From: JAXGXJ01 sp963829545
Lineage (GTDB): Bacteria; Actinomycetota; Thermoleophilia; RBG-16-64-13
NCBI GenBank assembly: GCA_963829545.1
Contig: CAWHIX010000011.1
Coordinates: forward strand, 62,001 to 126,000
Direction of reading: 5' to 3'
DNA length: 64,000 bases
The position numbers were made by a program, and so were the translations under genes. Shown here piece after piece: positions 61,197 through 64,000 of the stretch (positions within the stretch are counted from its first letter, which is position 1; each line of letters opens with the position of its first letter). The notes beneath the pieces were generated by a model. The model saw nothing but the letters and a program-made list of their open reading frames with translations. It was not told the DNA's origin and did not search any database.

Positions 61197-61223
61197 TGCC
61201 GCCGGGCGCCCCTTCCCGCACTC
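61197..61223 (+). repeat. 27-bp direct repeat, left copy
   Basis: TGCCGCCGGGCGCCCCTTCC plus the next seven bases recurs at 61997-62023 with a single mismatch (G or C at position 11). The two copies are exactly 800 bases apart and flank the mazEF-like module. Confidence 0.75.
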
Positions 61224-61275
61224 ACGGGTGCGAGAAGCTGGCCGGACGAGAGCAGTACCGCGAGCGACATGCTCT

Positions 61276-61623
61276 CTAGCGGGCCCCAACGCCGAGCAGC
61301 CGTTCCAGCACCTGAGCGAGAGCCCCGGCGTCGAGGTCGGAAAGCGAGCCGGCCTCGCGCTCGACCAGTCTGTCGTCGAGGGTGAAGAGCTTCATGCGCA
61401 CCACCGACGGCGCCGGCAGACCTGCCGCGTCGAGGTCCGTGATGGGCAGGTCCAAGGGCCAGGCGCGGTGGGCGGCGCTGGTCACCATGGCCAGGACGCT
61501 GTGACCGCACCGAGCCCCGAGCTCGTCGGGCCGCGATACGACGATCGCCGGCCTGCGCTGCTGTGTCCTGCGGTCGGTGAAAGGGAACGGCACGACGACG
61601 ACCGTCCACTGCTCAAAGGCCAC
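61276..61623 (-). CDS. mazF: MazF/PemK-type toxin
   Basis: A 115-aa endoribonuclease-toxin-like protein. TVVVVPFPFTDRRTQQRRPA is the N-terminal MazF signature, followed by AIVVSR. CGHSVLAMVTSA and PSVVRMKLFTLDDRL fit the beta-barrel core. MazF enzymes cut mRNA when not bound by antitoxin. The GTG at 61623, seven bases after GAGGAA, is the best start and overlaps the antitoxin stop; ATG 61638 is an alternative. It is on the strand opposite to the flanking kor-bcr genes. Confidence 0.83.
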   Translation of the reverse strand: MAFEQWTVVVVPFPFTDRRTQQRRPAIVVSRPDELGARCGHSVLAMVTSAAHRAWPLDLPITDLDAAGLPAPSVVRMKLFTLDDRLVEREAGSLSDLDAGALAQVLERLLGVGAR

Positions 61624-61849
61624 GGTACGCTTCCTCATCCTCGATGGAGTTCCATTCGGAGAGGAGAGGCTCGAGAGCCCGGGCGGACTCCAGATCGAGA
61701 GGCAGTGCTTTGCGAACGGTCACCACTCCGTCCGACGCGGTCTCGAACACCAACGAGTCACCCTTCGATAGGCCAAGGGTATCCCGAACCGATGACGGGA
61801 TCGTGGTCTGGTACTTGCTGGTGAGCTTGCTCAGGGCGCAGTCTCCCAT
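61613..61849 (-). CDS. mazE: AbrB/MazE-type antitoxin
   Basis: A 78-aa protein with an N-terminal swapped-hairpin DNA-binding domain: LTSKYQTTIPSSVRDTLGLS, then KGDSLVFET. The C-terminal tail (LEPLLSEWNSIEDEEAY) is acidic and helical, as expected for the toxin-wrapping part. The ATG at 61849 has GAGG seven bases upstream. Its stop overlaps the toxin start. A double inverted repeat just upstream is the likely autoregulatory operator. Confidence 0.83.
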   Translation of the reverse strand: MGDCALSKLTSKYQTTIPSSVRDTLGLSKGDSLVFETASDGVVTVRKALPLDLESARALEPLLSEWNSIEDEEAYRGL

Positions 61850-61866
61850 TTGTGAGCCTCCCAGGC

Positions 61867-61895
61867 AATGCAGTAAGGATGCATTACTACCTTAC
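61867..61895 (-). promoter_or_regulatory. mazEF operator, interleaved inverted repeats
   Basis: AATGCA (61867-61872) pairs with TGCATT (61880-61885). GTAAGG (61873-61878) pairs with CCTTAC (61890-61895). The dyads interleave 18 bases upstream of the antitoxin ATG, a usual place for AbrB-type autorepression. Confidence 0.6.
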
Positions 61896-61996
61896 CACAG
61901 GCAGGACGAGCGTCGTCGGGGGTGGGCTTCTTACCGACGGTATCGGGCAACATGGTCGGGCGCAAATGCGACCAAAGGCTGAACCAGCGCCCCCGC

Positions 61997-62023
61997 TGCC
62001 GCCGGGCCCCCCTTCCCGCACTC
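61997..62023 (+). repeat. 27-bp direct repeat, right copy
   Basis: The partner of 61197-61223 (26 of 27 bases identical). It lies between the mazEF operator and the BcrA-like gene. Confidence 0.75.
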
Positions 62024-62033
62024 CCGTCGCCCA

Positions 62034-62082
62034 GGTATCATCCCGGTACCCGCCGCATCTACCGGCGCGGGTATCATCCCGG
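62034..62082 (+). repeat. Two copies of GGTATCATCCCGG upstream of bcrA
   Basis: The 13-mer occurs at 62034-62046 and 62070-62082, a spacing of 36 bases (about 3.4 helical turns). The stretch between is GC-rich. They may be regulator sites ahead of the BcrA-like gene, 49 bases from its ATG. Confidence 0.45.
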
Positions 62083-62130
62083 CGGTGCGTGCGCGAGCCG
62101 CTGCCGTTGACACCCAGTAGGCGAGGAGCC

Positions 62131-63054
62131 ATGGAACAGAAGCAAGAGTTCTGGCGTTGGAGCGAGAGGACCTGGCAGTCCCCCGACCTGGATCCGGGAA
62201 GCGTTGCTCACGTGACGGTCGGGGTGGATGTGGGCTCGGTCAGCTCGCAGGCCGTCCTGTTGGGCGACGGCAAGCTCCTCGCCTTCTGCTCCACCCGCAC
62301 CGGGTCCAGCAGCCCCGATAGCGCGCTGCGCGCCTTCAAGGGGGCGGCCGAGCCCGTGGGGGTCACTCTCGACGACGTCAGCTACGCCGTCGGCACCGGG
62401 TATGGGCGCGTGAACGTCCCCTTCGCCCACCGCACTCTCACCGAGATCGCCTGCCATGCCCGGGGAGCCAACCACATGGGAGGGCCCACGGTCCGCACCA
62501 TCCTCGACATGGGCGGGCAGGACTGCAAGGTGATCCGCTGCGACGAGCGGGGCAAGGTGCTGAACTTCATCATGAACGACAAGTGCGCCGCGGGGACGGG
62601 ACGGGGCATGGAGGTCATAGCCGACGTGCTGTCCGTGCCTATCGAAGATATCGGGCGCCGGTCATTCGAGATCGACGAGGAGCCGCCGCCGGTCAGCAAC
62701 GTCTGCACGGTGTTCGCGAAGTCGGAGGCGACTTCGCTCCTGCGCGCGGGTTGGAGCGTCAACAGGGTGCTCGCCGCCTACTGCTCGGCCATGGCGCAGC
62801 GGGTAGCCGGGTTGATCGAGCGGATGGAGGTGGAGCCCCAGTTCTTCATCACCGGTGGGATAGGCAAGAACATCGGGGTGACGCGGCGTATCGAACGTCT
62901 GATAGGTGTGGAGGCCCTCGGCCTCCCAGCCGATTCCGTGCTCGACCCGCAGGTGGCCGGGGCGCTGGGAGCCGCCCTCTTCGCCCATTCGCTCCACCGC
63001 AAGGCTCAGAAGCAGGCTGTCGCGGAAGAGCTTGCCGGCACCGCCTCGGAGTAG
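62131..63054 (+). CDS. bcrA: BadF/BcrA-family ATPase, benzoyl-CoA reductase subunit A-like
   Basis: A 307-aa paralogue of the BcrD-like protein. VGVDVGSVSSQAVLLGDGK is the first phosphate motif. GTGYGRVNVPFAHRTLTEIA, GANHMGGPTVRTILDMGGQ and FIMNDKCAAGTGRGMEV (first cluster Cys) follow, then SNVCTVFAKSEATSLLRAG (second Cys). These segments fit the BcrA/BzdP/BadF subgroup. Two different ATPases side by side are typical of class I benzoyl-CoA reductase, whereas 2-hydroxyacyl-CoA dehydratases use one. ATG 62131 has GAGGAG upstream. The catalytic B and C subunits are not seen here. Confidence 0.82.
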   Translation: MEQKQEFWRWSERTWQSPDLDPGSVAHVTVGVDVGSVSSQAVLLGDGKLLAFCSTRTGSSSPDSALRAFKGAAEPVGVTLDDVSYAVGTGYGRVNVPFAHRTLTEIACHARGANHMGGPTVRTILDMGGQDCKVIRCDERGKVLNFIMNDKCAAGTGRGMEVIADVLSVPIEDIGRRSFEIDEEPPPVSNVCTVFAKSEATSLLRAGWSVNRVLAAYCSAMAQRVAGLIERMEVEPQFFITGGIGKNIGVTRRIERLIGVEALGLPADSVLDPQVAGALGAALFAHSLHRKAQKQAVAEELAGTASE

Positions 63055-63084
63055 GGATGCTGGTGTGAGTAGAGGGGCGCGACC

Positions 63085-63378
63085 ATGATCGCGAACTACG
63101 GCTACGAGGACGGCTCCGGCTTCTACTACATCACCATCGACGGCGATCGCTGCGCAACCTGCGAGGGACACCCCTGCGCGGCGGCCTGCCCGCAGGCGGT
63201 GTACCTGGTGGAACTCGATGACTACGACGACCTCGTGGCCGTGGTGACGCAGACGGCCCGCAGACGCCTGAGGGAGTTGTGCGCCGGCTGCAAGGCCCTG
63301 AACGGCGATCAGGGGACGGAGCGTCGCCTTCCCTGCACGGCGGCCTGCCCGACCGGGGCGATCTCGCACAGCTGGTGA
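63085..63378 (+). CDS. 4Fe-4S ferredoxin-like electron-transfer protein
   Basis: A 97-aa protein with a ferredoxin-like set of cysteines: CATCEGHPCAAACPQAVYLV, then CAGCKALNG and CTAACPTGAISHSW. This is enough for two clusters, though the spacing in the first half departs from the standard CxxCxxCxxxCP. No signal or membrane segment. It lies 30 bases after the BcrA-like gene and 7 bases before the NuoG-like gene. It could be the electron carrier between KorABC or the NuoG-like protein and the ATPase module. Confidence 0.72.
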   Translation: MIANYGYEDGSGFYYITIDGDRCATCEGHPCAAACPQAVYLVELDDYDDLVAVVTQTARRRLRELCAGCKALNGDQGTERRLPCTAACPTGAISHSW

Positions 63379-63385
63379 GCGAGTC

Positions 63386-64000
63386 ATGACCGGTAATGCG
63401 CAGGAGCCGCCGGTAGCCCCTCTGGAGCTGCGGGTGGACGGGGTCTCGGTGCAGGCACCTCCCGGGTCCACCGTCTTGGAGGCCTGTGACCTTGCCGGGA
63501 GATACGTTCCCCGACTGTGCAACTACCCGGGGCTTCGCTGCTGCAGCACCTGCGGCCTTGGTAAGACCGAGTGCGGTCTGTGCGCGGTGCGCACCGGGGA
63601 CGGGACGGTCGTGCTTGCGTGCGTGGCGCCTGCGGTGGCCGGCATGGAGATCGTCACAGACGACGAGGGATTGCGGGAACTGCGTCTGAGGCGCCTCGGC
63701 GAGGCGCTCGAAGGGCACCCCTTCGTGTGCCGGCTATGCCCCGACCGCGACGGCTGTCTCCGCGACGAGTGCAGCTACGGCAATCCCCCGGAGGCGCGCT
63801 GCTGCGACCGGTATGGGTGCTGCGAACTGGCCTCTCTGTTGGCCTTCGTGGACCCCGAGGGAGTCCTGCGACCTGGGAGCGGGCCTTTCGATCGTGAGGC
63901 GGTCGTGGAGGGTCCCATCCGTCGCGAGCCGGGACTGTGCGTGGGCTGCGGACGCTGCGTGGTGGTGTGTGCGGAGATGGAGGGAGCGGGGCGGGCGCTG
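63386..64000 (+). CDS. NuoG/formate-dehydrogenase-like Fe-S protein, N-terminal part
   Basis: The frame is open to the window end (205 codons seen). The N-terminal domain is a 2Fe-2S ferredoxin (VPRLCNYPGLRCCSTCGLGK, with CGLCAVR and a later Cys). A second cysteine-rich part follows (CRLCPDRDGCLRDECSYG, RCCDRYGCC). A 4Fe-4S motif CVGCGRCVVVCAE begins near residue 189. This order matches the electron-entry end of NuoG, HydA-type hydrogenases and FdhA. What lies beyond decides which. It could feed electrons from NADH or another donor to the ferredoxin or reductase. Confidence 0.68.
   Translation, partial: MTGNAQEPPVAPLELRVDGVSVQAPPGSTVLEACDLAGRYVPRLCNYPGLRCCSTCGLGKTECGLCAVRTGDGTVVLACVAPAVAGMEIVTDDEGLRELRLRRLGEALEGHPFVCRLCPDRDGCLRDECSYGNPPEARCCDRYGCCELASLLAFVDPEGVLRPGSGPFDREAVVEGPIRREPGLCVGCGRCVVVCAEMEGAGRAL

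Noticed and set aside
61197..62023. Insertion sequence carrying mazEF
   Set aside because: No transposase or terminal inverted repeats; 27-bp direct repeats are too long and imperfect for a normal target duplication, so only a cassette-like origin is suggested.
62034..62082. CRISPR-like repeat with a 36-base period
   Set aside because: Only two 13-bp units, no further spacers and no cas genes.

Overview
The window is 64 kb of high-GC bacterial DNA, almost fully coding, with short or overlapping gene junctions (ATGA, TTGA, GTGA) and frequent GTG/TTG starts. The gene set points to a deep-branching, probably anaerobic or facultative Actinomycetota. The actinobacterial signals are an LprG-type lipoprotein with its MFS partner, a DUF6049-like protein, a DnaQ-type exonuclease fused to a GIY-YIG domain, and several apparently leaderless promoters. 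The anaerobic signals are an oxygen-sensitive two-subunit fumarase, KorABC, and ATPases of class I benzoyl-CoA reductase. This placement is an inference; no rRNA or other phylogenetic marker was used.

Layout. 1-7.7 kb: the tail of cobO, then a minus-strand operon for a glycosyltransferase, two GH57 enzymes, a SAM hydrolase and rlmN. 7.8-12.1 kb: trpB2, a DUF72 protein, a lipoprotein and trpS. 12.4-17.4 kb: fumarase alpha/beta followed by sdhCDAB and a small tautomerase. 17.5-26.5 kb: a minus-strand hydroxy-acid block (FAD/Fe-S dehydrogenase, hydroxyacid-oxoacid transhydrogenase, glycerate 2-kinase, LarA-type racemase, S15-type hydrolase). 26.8-34.1 kb: corA, a membrane protein with a degenerate M28 domain, a FlgM-like gene behind a sigma-28-type promoter, moeA, a candidate structured RNA ahead of a small HTH gene, and the exonuclease. 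34.1-41.9 kb: a fatty-acid operon fabZ-fabH-fabD-fabG-fabF-accD-accA and then rarA. 42-57 kb: a coiled-coil membrane protein, yhaM, LprG/MFS, two unknown genes, DedA, an amino-acid ABC transporter, amrS, an ATP-binding regulator, the DUF6049-like protein and citrate synthase. 56.9-64 kb: a TetR regulator, korABC, two BadF/BcrA-family ATPases, a ferredoxin and the start of a NuoG-like Fe-S protein, interrupted by a mazEF-type module.

How they fit together. Citrate synthase, KorABC, succinate dehydrogenase and fumarase supply most of a ferredoxin-linked TCA cycle. The 3' cluster suggests that reduced ferredoxin from 2-oxoglutarate oxidation feeds an ATP-driven benzoyl-CoA-reductase-type enzyme whose catalytic subunits would lie beyond the window or elsewhere. 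A TetR gene heads the kor operon, and a 12-bp palindrome sits inside the divergent gltA promoter, suggesting joint control.

Quality note. Eight protein genes carry single-base indels (16 in all, nine of them in the ABC permease and binding-protein genes). In each case conserved sequence continues in another frame and correcting the indels restores a whole number of codons. They look like sequence errors or very recent mutations, and the affected genes are given here as whole genes.
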